The notes under the pieces are model-generated. The model did no database searches, was not told the DNA's origin, and saw only the letters and a program-made list of their open reading frames with translations. From positions 2,557,001-2,621,000 of the forward strand of contig NC_085922.1 in the NCBI RefSeq assembly GCF_035222485.1: DNA of 64,000 nucleotides. Direction: 5' to 3'. The position numbers were made by a program, and so were the translations under genes. Position 1 is the stretch's first letter; every line of letters starts with the position of its first letter. This DNA is from Podospora pseudoanserina (Eukaryota > Ascomycota > Sordariomycetes > Sordariales > Podosporaceae). Of the stretch, positions 32,592-42,612 are shown piece after piece.

Positions 32592-34139
32592 ATGAAGTCT
32601 GCTCCTCTTGCCGTCGGCCTTTTCGCCGCCCTTACCACCGCCTACTCTCACCCCAGATACAACATGCACTGGAGGCGACAAAACACCACAAACCTCATCT
32701 CCAGCAGCTCGGCTGCCGAGACGGCTGCCGCTACCTCTCTCGGAACCGGCGTTGCTGATCTCTCCTCCGCTATTCCTCTCTCCACTGGTGTTGAGTCTGC
32801 CGTCGACACTGCCATCACCAGCGCTCCTTTCGTCAATGGCACCGCCACCACCACTGCCGCCCAGGCCGGTATCACCACCTTGACCGTTTCCACCACTGAG
32901 GTGCTCACCATCACCTCTTGCGCTGCCGAGGTCATCGACTGCCCTACCAAGACTGAGGATCTCCTTGAGCTCCCCACCGAGGCCCTGGAGACCGTTATCG
33001 TCACCAACACCGTCGTCCTCACCGAGATCGTCTGTCCCGTCACCGAGGTCCCTGCCATCGAGTCCAGCGTTCTTGAAGAGGCTTCTTCCGGTCTCATCAC
33101 TGGTTCCACTCTCACCCCCTCTGACGCCCCTGTGATCACCGGAACTGGCATTGCCATCACCAACACCGGTACCGCCCCCGCCGAAACTGCTGCTCCCGCT
33201 GAAACTGCTGTCGAGACAGCCCCTGCCAGCACTCACGTTGTTGAGACTGTCGTTTCCACCGAGACCGAGAGCATTGTTCACACCGTCACCAGCGAGCGCG
33301 TCGTCACCGTCACCCTCGGTGGCGGCGGTGTTGCTGAGACCCCCCGTGTCGTCACCACCAAGGTCAAGACCAAGGTTAAGTCCACCGAGACCAAGGTCAA
33401 CGTTGTGACCGTCACCGTCAGCCACCCCGCCGGCGAGACCGCCGCGGCCACCACTCCGGCTGCCGGTGAGACCCCCGTCGAGGAGACCTCCGCTGCCGTC
33501 CCCGGCTCCGCTGAGACCACCCCTGCTGCCGATGTCGACACCACCACCACTGCCACTCTCACCTCCACCGGCACCCGAACCGTCACTGTCAAGAAGCCCA
33601 ACCAGCAGACCACCGTCACCGCTGTCGTCACCCCCGGCGCTGGTGCCGGCAATGGTAACGGCAACGGCAACGGCAACGCCCCCGAGGAAGCCTGCCCCGT
33701 CTGCGAAGTCTGTGAGGGCGCCGTCACCGTCACTGAGACCGCCGCCACCGCCACCGTGACCGTCACCGAGGCCGGTGTTGCTGCCGGTGCCGTCACTGTC
33801 ACCGTCACCGAGGCGGCCGCTGTCTCCACCGTCTTTGTCACCGTCGGCGGTGGCAAGAACAAGGCCGTCAAGACCAAGAAGAACAAGAACAAGAACAAGA
33901 CCACTACTACCGCCACCACCGAGGTCGCCGCCACCACCACCGCTGACGAACTCGCTGCTGTGACCACCCCCGTTGAGGAGGTCGTCGAGGAGGGTGACGA
34001 GGAGGCCTGCCCCCCTGATGAGATTGTGACTGTCACCGCCGAGGCCAGCGCCACTCCTTTCCCTACTGCTGCTAACGGGACGGTCGTAAGCGGTGTCGCT
34101 TCCGCTACTGGGGCTGCGGTGCCGGTTAAGCTTTTTTAA
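32592..34139 (+). CDS. secreted Thr/Val/Ala-rich repeat protein
   Basis: A predicted extracellular or cell-wall protein of 515 residues in one exon; function unknown. A signal peptide (MKSAPLAVGLFAALTTAYS) is followed by HPRYNMHWRR/Q, a possible Kex2 site. The body is about 60 per cent Thr, Val, Ala and Glu, with alternating Val-Thr strands (VTVTETAATATVTVTEA, GAVTVTVTEAA) separated by Pro/Ala/Gly linkers. There is a GNGNGNGNGN tract, one cysteine cluster CPVCEVC, a basic stretch KTKKNKNKNKN, and a final acidic region EEVVEEGDEEACPPDE. It ends GAAVPVKLF with no hydrophobic tail, so a GPI anchor is unlikely. Codons are very strongly C-ending (GCC, ACC, GTC) and the leader is pyrimidine-rich, pointing to high expression. 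It resembles adhesin-like wall proteins in style only. Confidence 0.8.
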   Translation: MKSAPLAVGLFAALTTAYSHPRYNMHWRRQNTTNLISSSSAAETAAATSLGTGVADLSSAIPLSTGVESAVDTAITSAPFVNGTATTTAAQAGITTLTVSTTEVLTITSCAAEVIDCPTKTEDLLELPTEALETVIVTNTVVLTEIVCPVTEVPAIESSVLEEASSGLITGSTLTPSDAPVITGTGIAITNTGTAPAETAAPAETAVETAPASTHVVETVVSTETESIVHTVTSERVVTVTLGGGGVAETPRVVTTKVKTKVKSTETKVNVVTVTVSHPAGETAAATTPAAGETPVEETSAAVPGSAETTPAADVDTTTTATLTSTGTRTVTVKKPNQQTTVTAVVTPGAGAGNGNGNGNGNAPEEACPVCEVCEGAVTVTETAATATVTVTEAGVAAGAVTVTVTEAAAVSTVFVTVGGGKNKAVKTKKNKNKNKTTTTATTEVAATTTADELAAVTTPVEEVVEEGDEEACPPDEIVTVTAEASATPFPTAANGTVVSGVASATGAAVPVKLF

Positions 34140-35066
34140 ATAACCGACGGTTGTTGTTAGAGCTTAAAAGGGACAAAAGAGTGGCTACGCCCGCGAGGGC
34201 GTAAAAGTATCGCCATTCTATCTTCCGGGGAAGGGGGGAGCGTGTAAGATCAGTCAGCCACTTTGGGTATCATAGATGGATTTTGGAGATTTTGATGTTG
34301 TGGAAATGTTTTCTTTTCTCTCTGAGCCCTAGACGGGAAAGAGAGAGCCCAGGCAATTTTGAGCCTTTTTGTGTACATTCATTCACTTGTTTTTTTTTTT
34401 GGACGAACGACGACGACTTGGTTGAGGCTTGGGGATGGATTAGAAGATGAACCGATGAATAGACAAACAAATAACATCTTTTTAGTGGCTAAAACCAACT
34501 TGAGTATATACCCAGACAAAAAAAAAATGCCTGAAAGTGCAAATGAATGAACCCGTTGAATAATCACATGTCGGTCTGAGAAAAAGGAAGGAGATAAACT
34601 GTCAGATGACGTTGACGATCACAATGGGCAATCACTGTTCCGCTAATTGGTTGATGGAAAGGAGATAACAGCGCAGGGTTGGGGTTGAGTATGGTGGAAT
34701 GGATAACCAACTCCGCTTTGCTTTTGGGGTAAGCGGCGTGGGACAGGGGATCACCACCAAGGCTTATCTATCTTGCTCTTGCTTAAAGTGCCTGCCTTCC
34801 CTCTTTCTTGAAGTGGGGAGTAAGTTTGAGGATGGGAAGGGTGAGAAACGGAAACGGATAGGGTTTTTTTCCCGGTTTTTTCGTGAATACACTATTTCTG
34901 GTTGGGAAAAGTGGGATTTTGCTTCTGTTTTTTATCTTGCACTCGTGTCTTGCTCCGTTGTACATTTTGTGTCGTGGTTGGTAAGAGGCTGGTTGCGACG
35001 AAACAACGACGAGCCTTTTGGACATATGCATAGTTGTATATAAGGGTAACAAACCATATCGTCGCC
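34140..35066. other. intergenic region, no gene
   Basis: The 3' flank of the secreted-protein gene and the 5' flank of the gamma-glutamyltransferase gene. Poly-T and poly-A runs are present near 34390 and 34520. Nothing coding is supported. Confidence 0.6.
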
Positions 35067-36935
35067 ATGTGTAAGTCCGCTTTCTTTATTTCCCAAACTT
35101 ATTCAGCCCCAAAACTAACACCACCTAGACATCTCCATCCTCCCCCTGGCCCTCAGCCTAGCCAGCACCTTCACCCTCACATCCGGCCTTCCGGCCCCAT
35201 TTCGCTACTCCCCAGAACAAGAACAATGCGTCCTCAACCTTGACCCTTCAACCGCGCCAAATGGCACCCGCGGGGCCGTCGCCTCCGAATCCAAACTCTG
35301 CTCCCAAATCGGCATCGACATGATCTCCAAAGGCGGGACGGCAGCCGACGCCCTCGTAGCAGCAACCCTCTGCGTGGGGGTAATAGGAATGTACCACTCG
35401 GGCATCGGCGGCGGCGGCTTCATGCTCGTCCGCGACGAGCTTGGCCGCCATGAGGTCATCGACTACCGGGAGACTGCCCCTTCTTCTGCGCACAAAGACA
35501 TGTACAAACATGATCGAAACGCCTCAGTGATTGGGGGGTTGGCGGTGGGGGTGCCGGGGGAGATTAGAGGGCTGGGGTATCTGCAGGAAAAGTATGGGAG
35601 GTTGGGGTGGAAGGAGGTGGTGATGCCTGCTGTCGAGGTTGCGAGGGAGGGGTTTACGGTTGGCGAGGATTTGGTCAAGTACATGAAGGCTGCGAGTGCC
35701 AATGATGACTTTTTGGTGAGCGATCCGGTTTGGGCGCAGGATTTTGCGCCGAATGGGACGTTGTTGGGATTGGGGGATAGGATTACGAGGAAGAGGTTGG
35801 CGAGTACGCTTGAGAAAATTGCCAATGAAGGACCTGAGGCGTTCTACGAAGGAGAAATCGCCGACTCGATTATCAAGACTGTTCAGGAGAATAACGGGAC
35901 GATGACGCATGACGATTTGAGAGAGTATACCATCCGCATGAAGCAGCCCCTCAGCATTGATTACCGCGGCTTCAAGCTTTACACGACGGTTGCACCCAGC
36001 AGCGGCGCAGTCACGCTCAACATCCTCAAGGTTATGGAGCAGTTCCCCCCTGAGGACTTGGCAGACAAGAGCTTGACTGCCCACAGGCTTACCGAGGCGA
36101 TGAAGTTTGCTTATGGAGCACGTCAAGAACTTGGTGACCCTGATTTCATCAGAGGGTTGACAGCGTTCCAAAAGACCATGTTGAGCGAGGAGAAGGCCCA
36201 ACAAATCCGCAAGATGATCATGGATAACCAGACCCAGGCTCTGGACGTGTACAACCCACAATCGGTGTACGCTGCTGAAAGCTCGGGAACCTCTCACCTT
36301 GTTGCGTCTGACGAGACAGGCATGACAGTTACCTCCACCACGACAATCAACCTGCTTTTTGGGGCAAAAATCATGACCGACACTGGCATCATCCTGTAAG
36401 CCCCCGCTTCCGCTCTCTCAAACAAAGCTAACAACCCCCTTCCAGCAACAACGAAATGGACGACTTTTCCCAACCCGGCCGCCCCAACTCCTTCGGCTTC
36501 GAGCCCTCGCCCAACAACTTCATCGCCCCTTACAAGCGCCCCCTGTCCTCCATCACCCCCCTTATTGTCGAACACGCCAGCAACGGCTCCCTTTTCTTTG
36601 CCACAGGAGCAGCCGGCGGATCGAGGATTATCTCTTCTACGATGCAAGTTGCCTTTGGGATCATGTCCGCCATTGATCAGGGACGTAGTGCCGTTGGGGA
36701 GATGTACGAGGCCATCAAAGCCCCGAGGTTACACCACCAGCTCATGCCTAATGTTTTGAATGTTGAGACGGGGTATGACGAGAGTGTTTTTGTTGGGTTG
36801 GGGAGCAAGCAGCATAATGTCTCTTGGATGGCTCCGGGACAGAGCTCAGCGCAGGGGTTGCTGAGGTTGTATAACGGGACTTTTGAGGCGGTTGGGGAGA
36901 CGAGGCAGTTGAACTCGGGTGGTTTGACTCTTTAA
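35067..36935 (+). CDS. GGT: gamma-glutamyltransferase (glutathione hydrolase)
   Basis: It cleaves the gamma-glutamyl bond of glutathione and conjugates, outside the cell or in the vacuole. Three exons: 35067-35070, 35129-36395 and 36446-36935, giving 586 residues. The first coding exon is only ATGT; splicing to exon 2 yields MYISILPLALSLASTFTLTS, a clear signal peptide that exon 2 alone lacks. Motifs: GGTAADALVAATLCVGVIGM and YHSGIGGGGFMLVRD early in the large subunit; the autocleavage and nucleophile site SSGTSHLVASDETG, with the reactive Thr near residue 389; then TINLLFGAKIMTDTGIILNN EMDD across the second intron, and the substrate-binding GAAGGSRI. All catalytic features look intact. It converges with the alcohol dehydrogenase gene, 76 bp away. 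Confidence 0.95.
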
Positions 36936-37011
36936 CTCTCTTATTTTCAGGATACATAATAACGCTCACATACAATCATTACCCACAGCCAGCCCTTCCC
37001 CATTGCCCTGT

Positions 37012-38204
37012 CTACTTGCTAGTATCAACCACATACCTCCCCACAATCTTGCCCTCCTCCATCATCTGGTACACCTCGCCCAGCTGGCTCAATCCAACAG
37101 TCTTATACGGCACCTTGATCAAACCCCTCTGGAAGAAGTCCAACGCCTCAGCCGTATCCTGCCTGTTGCCCACGTAGCTCCCCTTGATAGTAATCATCCT
37201 AAGCACGGTATCAAACACGGGCGCCTTGAGATACGCCCCCGCAGGCAACCCAATGCAAACAACTGCCCCCCTACTCCTGACATACTCGGTCGCCTGCTGG
37301 AACGGCTTCTCCGACACAGCCAACAGCAACACAGCATGCGGCCCCAACCCATCCGGCGTCGCAGCCTTGACCTCCTCAACCAAATCCTTGGACGCCATAA
37401 AATCAACGTAGGCACTCCCCCCCAGTTTCTTGACACTCTCCCCCTTTTCACTCCCGCCATCAATCCCAATAACATGCACTCCCATAGCCTTGGCGTATTG
37501 CACCGCCATACTCCCCAACCCGCCACCCGCTCCAACAACAGCAACCCACTGGCCTGGTCTCACTCCTGATTCCTTTAATCCCTTGTATACCGTAATCCCG
37601 GCGCAGAGCACAGGAGCCACCTCCTCAAGATCAACACCCTCAGGAATCCGCGCGATGTGCGCAGCCTTGGCGATGGCATACTGCTGGAACGACCCGTCGA
37701 CCGTGTACCCCGACAAGAGGGCAGACTGGCAGAGGGGCTCGTCGGATTGTTGGCAAAAGGAGCAGGAGAGGCACGAGCCGTTGAGCCATTTGATGCCTGC
37801 TGCGTCGCCTAGCTTGATGTCGTCGGCGACTAGGGAGCCTTTTTTCACGACGATGCCGGCGCCTTCATGGCCGCCGACGAGGGGGATTTTAGTGGGGATT
37901 GGCCTGGAAGGGGGGTTGTTAGCTTTGTTTTGGGGAATGGGGAGAGTGAAGGTTGGGGGAACATACCAGTCACCCTTCATGGCGTGGAGGTCGGTGTGGC
38001 AGACGCCGGAGTACTTTACGTTGATGAGGACCTCATCTGGGCCGGGGGAGGGGACGGGGATTTTCTTGTAGACGGCGGCTGGGGGCGCGAGATGTTAGTT
38101 GTGGTTGTCAAGATATAGGTGGGGATGGGGGTGGGAAACGTACGGCCGCCGGGGGCTTCGACTACTTGGGCCCATTGCTCGGTTGGGATGTCGTAGGTTG
38201 TCAT
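37012..38204 (-). CDS. adh1: zinc-dependent alcohol dehydrogenase (class ADH1)
   Basis: Interconverts ethanol and acetaldehyde with NAD; cytosolic type, since no presequence is seen. Three exons, 38144-38204, 37967-38078 and 37012-37903, join in frame to 354 residues. Catalytic-zinc ligands appear in [15 protein letters not shown], in [10 protein letters not shown] and at Cys in [15 protein letters not shown]. The structural-zinc loop is [15 protein letters not shown]. The Rossmann dinucleotide motif is [20 protein letters not shown] with IGIDGG, whose aspartate favours NAD. The junctions GGPAVYKK and GDWPIPTK rebuild the conserved N-terminal part. Length and motifs fit tetrameric fungal ADH. 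Upstream (39284-39350) several CCGGA-type triplets cluster, but this is 1 kb away. Confidence 0.93.
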
Positions 38205-39902
38205 CTTGAACAGACTCCTTCTCTTTCTTCTCTGAAAATAGTGGTTGGCGTTTGAGTATGAGATAGGTTGGTTCTGATGAAATCAAAGTTGAACTGTGAT
38301 GTACAAAATGAGGTAACCGTGTGACCTTTATATACACTTGTGTCTCAGTCACCCCCTCACGAAATGAGGAGACCACTTGCGGTCCAGACACGAGATCTGC
38401 TGCATCATCGAAGATTTTTTCCTGCCTGCGAAGGGGGGGCGGGAAAGTGCTGTCAGGGAAAAACGTATGATCTTATCCTTTGTTACCAAACTGGGGCTAA
38501 CTACAGGGAGGTGGAAGGCCCTTTCCAGAATCAGACATAGTGGAAGGCTTGTTTCTGTGAGGCTGTAATGCACTGTTACCCCCCTCTTAACATTATGTCG
38601 TAGAAAAAAAGACCGAGTGATCTCCGCCTGGAAGCTCTGTTGTTGTTGTTGTTGTTGTTGTTTCTACGAGGAAGCAAAACTGACTGGTGTTTATCCCCGG
38701 AAGATCACGCCTGCACCAAACGTCATGGAACCACAATTTTTATGTGTCTAAATCCTCTGCTACCCAAAACTGTTGATCAACTTGTCCTTAAAAGCCGTTA
38801 TTTTGTCGAATTGAAACCTTTCCCCTCAAAAACTGAACCGTCAATCGCGGCAGTCAATATCCAAGTCCACGGACGCAGAAGGTGGTCTGATGTTCTGTCC
38901 ATCTTGATGATAACCCCCCCCCCCCTTCCCCTCGCAGCAAGCCTAGGCCGTTGTGACGTTCCACACAATGCAGTGTCATGCATGGAAGAAAGGCCTTCCG
39001 CTGCCCCGGAACCAAGCGATAGGGCGCTAGAACTACAGCCGCTGCTCGTGTAAAGTCGACGCCACCACTGTAAACGGCCCGTTCCAAAACAAACCACATC
39101 ATCATCGCTCCATAGTTCGGATCAAATTTTTAACTTATCACGACCATCATCACGTTATCATTCAGTCCAGTACCGGATTTCAGTGTCCATCAGGCAGTCA
39201 AGACAGCAATCATCTCATGTTCTTGATAGACTCCACCGATCAATCGAATCAACGGAGAGGGTGCCTACCTTATGATATGAAAGTCGGAGCCGGACCGCCC
39301 CGGACAAGGCCGGATATATCGGATCCTCCAAGAATTCCTGACCGGCCGGATTAAACCTTCCCATAATAAAGTATCACATCGACCAAACACATGATACATA
39401 AGAATCAGTCACTTTTCAAAACTTCCCCGCATCACCACCACCATCTAAAATCCCTTCCCCAGCTTCCGCTTGAGCGAAGGAAGCATCACAAAATGCACTT
39501 ATATCCGAGGTTATGTATGTCTAACATCGTGACGTCCCAACAGACCCCAAAAAGACACTTCCCCGCATAAAGGATCATGACAAAACGCGGGGTTGAGCCG
39601 AAGCTAAACAGCCCCCAGATCGTCAAAAGATTGCCGAGCCGGGAACTCGGTAGTCTGGAAAGCAGCTGAGACTGCCCGGTCCATATCAAACGGCCTGGGG
39701 GTTGCGCTCGGGGGGCGGAGACGCCGGCTGGGCAGCCATCCCCGAAGCCGGGTTCCACCACTTCAAGGTCACTTGGTCTAAAAATCAACAAATGAATAAA
39801 AAACATGTCTTTCCTATCTCTTTTGGGCGCCGCCGTCCGGCAGAAACGCAACCGCCCTCTCCAAAAACATCGCTTGCTTTTACTACAAAAAAACACCATA
39901 CT
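38205..39902. other. intergenic region, ADH upstream flank and ARP3 3' flank
   Basis: No gene is supported. It contains a (TGT)n microsatellite at 38638-38662, a C-run at about 38917-38926 and a cluster of six CGGA motifs at 39284-39350. Confidence 0.6.
38638..38662. repeat. (TGT)n trinucleotide repeat
   Basis: About eight copies of TGT/GTT in an intergenic region upstream of the alcohol dehydrogenase gene. Confidence 0.9.
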
Positions 39903-41501
39903 CTAAGAGCCTGCAGGGCCACCCAACAGCGCAAATCTCCGAACAATACTTGGGCCATATTCTTGGTACTATAAGACAGTTAGCCATCATTGCTCGACAT
40001 ATATGGTCAGTATGAGGGACACATACCTCCGCCTTGGTGTGGCAGTAGGACCGGAACTCGGGTGTTTGACCAAGCAAACTGCCACCAAACCAGGGGCCGT
40101 GCCTTTGTCGCTTGTGCGTGATGACTTGGACATCAAGACCACCGCTCTTGGCTCCACCGCTGCGAGCCTCGCTGGCCCGAATTCTGGCATCCACCAACTG
40201 CTTGATATCACGCTGTAATCTGCGACCAAAGTCCTTGTAGAGTGTGCTACCACCAGAGAGGACAATGTTCTTGTAGAGACCGCGGCGCACATCGATAGGG
40301 GATGACTGGATGACGCCATCCACCACCACGGGAAGGGGAGTCAAAAAGTCGGACGAGTAGATTTCGGGGTTGAAGAAGATTTCAGGAGCAAGGAAGCGCT
40401 CGTAACCAACATCGACAGTCGCTTGGCGACCGCCGGGGTGCGCAACAACGTGCTTCATGAAGCGACTGCGGTCACGATCGAAGCGGTCAAACTCCTTGAC
40501 AATGTCGGGGCACACATAGCAGTACTGCTCCTTGATCTCCTGCGCCGTCTTGAGCGACGAGTCGGGCTCGCCGCGGTCTCTCAGGAGTGACTGGACAAAG
40601 TAGGTGATGTCGCGTCCAGCAATGGGAATAGACTTGATCGATGATCCAATAACATAGCCCTCGGCCACGGGGATGACGTGGGTGACACCGTCACCCGAGT
40701 CAATAACAGTACCGGTCAGGGATCGGTCGGTGACCTTGGATGAGGTCCAGGAGGCAGCAAGAGCCAACACGGCCTGAACGGCAATATATAGACCGGCGCA
40801 GTTGAAAGACTCGAAGAAAATCTCGGCCGTGTTTTCACGGTTTTCGGGGGGGTTCAGGGGTGGTTCGGTGAGGAGGAAGTGATGATCCTCAGGCTCGACC
40901 CTCAAATATTTAAAGATGGAGTTGGACCAGAATCTCTCCATGTGATCCTGGGTATCCTCGTATTAGCATTGTGCTTCCTCTTCCAACCCGATGCGACTAG
41001 ACCCACCCAGTTCTCTATTTGACCGTGTCGGATTGGGTAGTGCAGCCCGTAACCGGGGCCAGAAGAGGCGGCGATGGCTTCGTCGCCAATAAAGTAATCG
41101 AGGTCCTCAGTGCCGCGCTTGGCCGAGAGATGGCCGGTCGGACCAGCACCGCCAGTGAGGAAAGAGGGCTTGTTCGCTACGGCCGGACGGCCAGAGCCAG
41201 ACCCGGCGCTACCGGCAGCGGCCTTGGTCGCGATGGCGGTCGGGAAAACGAAGGACGGGGAATCATTGCCGGCAAAACCTGGGCAGAGCCGGTCAGATGT
41301 TGTTTACGAGAAGGATGTTACCGGTCGATACCCGAAGCTACGAACCTAACTTGGAGAAGCCAGTGCCGCTGCGCGCATGATGTTAGTGACGATGACCTTC
41401 AAGCTGGGAGCTGGCTGCTACCTGGACTGGGAAGAGCGGGGCTTGATTTAAGGGGCTGCGACGTACTTGTCCATGACAACGGCCGGCGTTTGGTTTGCCA
41501 T
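39903..41501 (-). CDS. ARP3: actin-related protein 3 (Arp2/3 complex)
   Basis: A subunit of the Arp2/3 complex that nucleates branched actin filaments at cortical patches and endocytic sites. Five exons: 41467-41501, 41346-41368, 41007-41278, 40027-40947 and 39903-39968. They give 438 residues. It starts [29 protein letters not shown] once exons 1-3 are joined, the conserved ARP3 nucleotide-binding start. A Gly/Ala/Ser-rich insert follows (about 40-60). Then come [20 protein letters not shown] across intron 3, [36 protein letters not shown], and the C-terminal exon ending [15 protein letters not shown]. Exon 2 is only 23 nt, and its donor GTTCGT is weak, yet frame and conservation hold. It is divergent from the taspase gene. 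Confidence 0.95.
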
Positions 41502-42612
41502 GTTGACGATGGGGTTGCGGCCGAATGCAGCTCGTGTGTTGAAGAATCAAGTGTTGCTTTGCGGAACGGGAATGGAAATTGGGGGATCGTGAGCCGGACG
41601 TCGAAGGTGGCAGGCAGTCGGCGCCCAGTGGAGGTTGGAGGTCCAAGATTACGTCTCGCCAGCAGCGAGCTCCATCCATGTTGCGGTGGCTCTGCGGCTG
41701 TGCGCCAAGAGAGAGCCCCGCCAGACTATGGCGGTCAACAGAAGCTCTTGTGACAAAACCTCTCTGGCTCTCTTTCCCCTCAACATTTAAACTCCAGTGT
41801 CACTCTCACCTTCTGGGTAATGGTCTCGAATGTCTAGCCAAGAGCTTCAAGATATTGTTAGAAGATGGCAGGTCCAAGTTCCTGAGCCTTGTTTTCATGG
41901 CATGGCTTTCAGAGGTCATCTTAGAGGATTCTCGTCTCAATGTCAATCAATCATGATTCGTTGTGGTTGCAGTCCCCAACATCCGCCAGGTCGGCTCCAA
42001 ATCCAAAAAGCTCCGCAGTAAACATTTGGCAAGCGCCATGAAGCTCTCACCGTCCACATAACCCAAGAAGCAACCACCACCCCAGGAAACCACCTTCCTC
42101 CCGCCATTTGCACACCCTGACGTAGATCCGAAGACGCCCGGGAATCCGTGGTTTGGTCAAACTCTTGGAAATCACCAACTACTGCATCTTCTTCGTCCAT
42201 CAACCGTCCACCTCAAAACACCTCCTTTCCGCTGTCCTGAGTTTGTCTCAAACCACCGGCAAACCAAACCAAATTTATTTATCACAGCACCCTTATACAG
42301 CATCGTTTGTGTAAATTGCCTGTCGTCCCACCAAAGACCTAACCTTCCCGTCTCCATCCATCGTCGCGCCCCTGGCCCGCTCACGATCACCGTCCTGCCT
42401 CTTGCTCACCCTCACATGTATCCATGACAGGACTTTAGCGTCGCCACACGCCCTCTTTACCCCGGACTACAATCCCCCCCGTTTTGACTTTCCACCTCGC
42501 CTCTGCTCGCACGCCGGTCCTAAATCCTACGACCATCAACACGCCCTATCGGGTCGCCCTATCTCGCAGAACCCGTGGTATAAGGGGGGGGGGGCCTTTA
42601 CGTCTCGCGACG
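41502..42612. other. divergent promoter region ARP3/taspase
   Basis: About 1.1 kb between two divergent start codons. No gene is seen. A G-run (GGGGGGGGGG, about 42586-42595) lies just upstream of the taspase start. Confidence 0.55.

Noticed and set aside
32580-33425. 281-codon Gly/Asp-rich antisense frame opposite the secreted protein
   Set aside because: A mirror of the Thr/Val/Ala repeats; the signal peptide, codon bias and leader all favour the + strand.
35067-38204. Secreted protein, GGT and ADH as a secondary-metabolite cluster
   Set aside because: No synthase, tailoring or regulator genes are nearby; these are ordinary housekeeping families.
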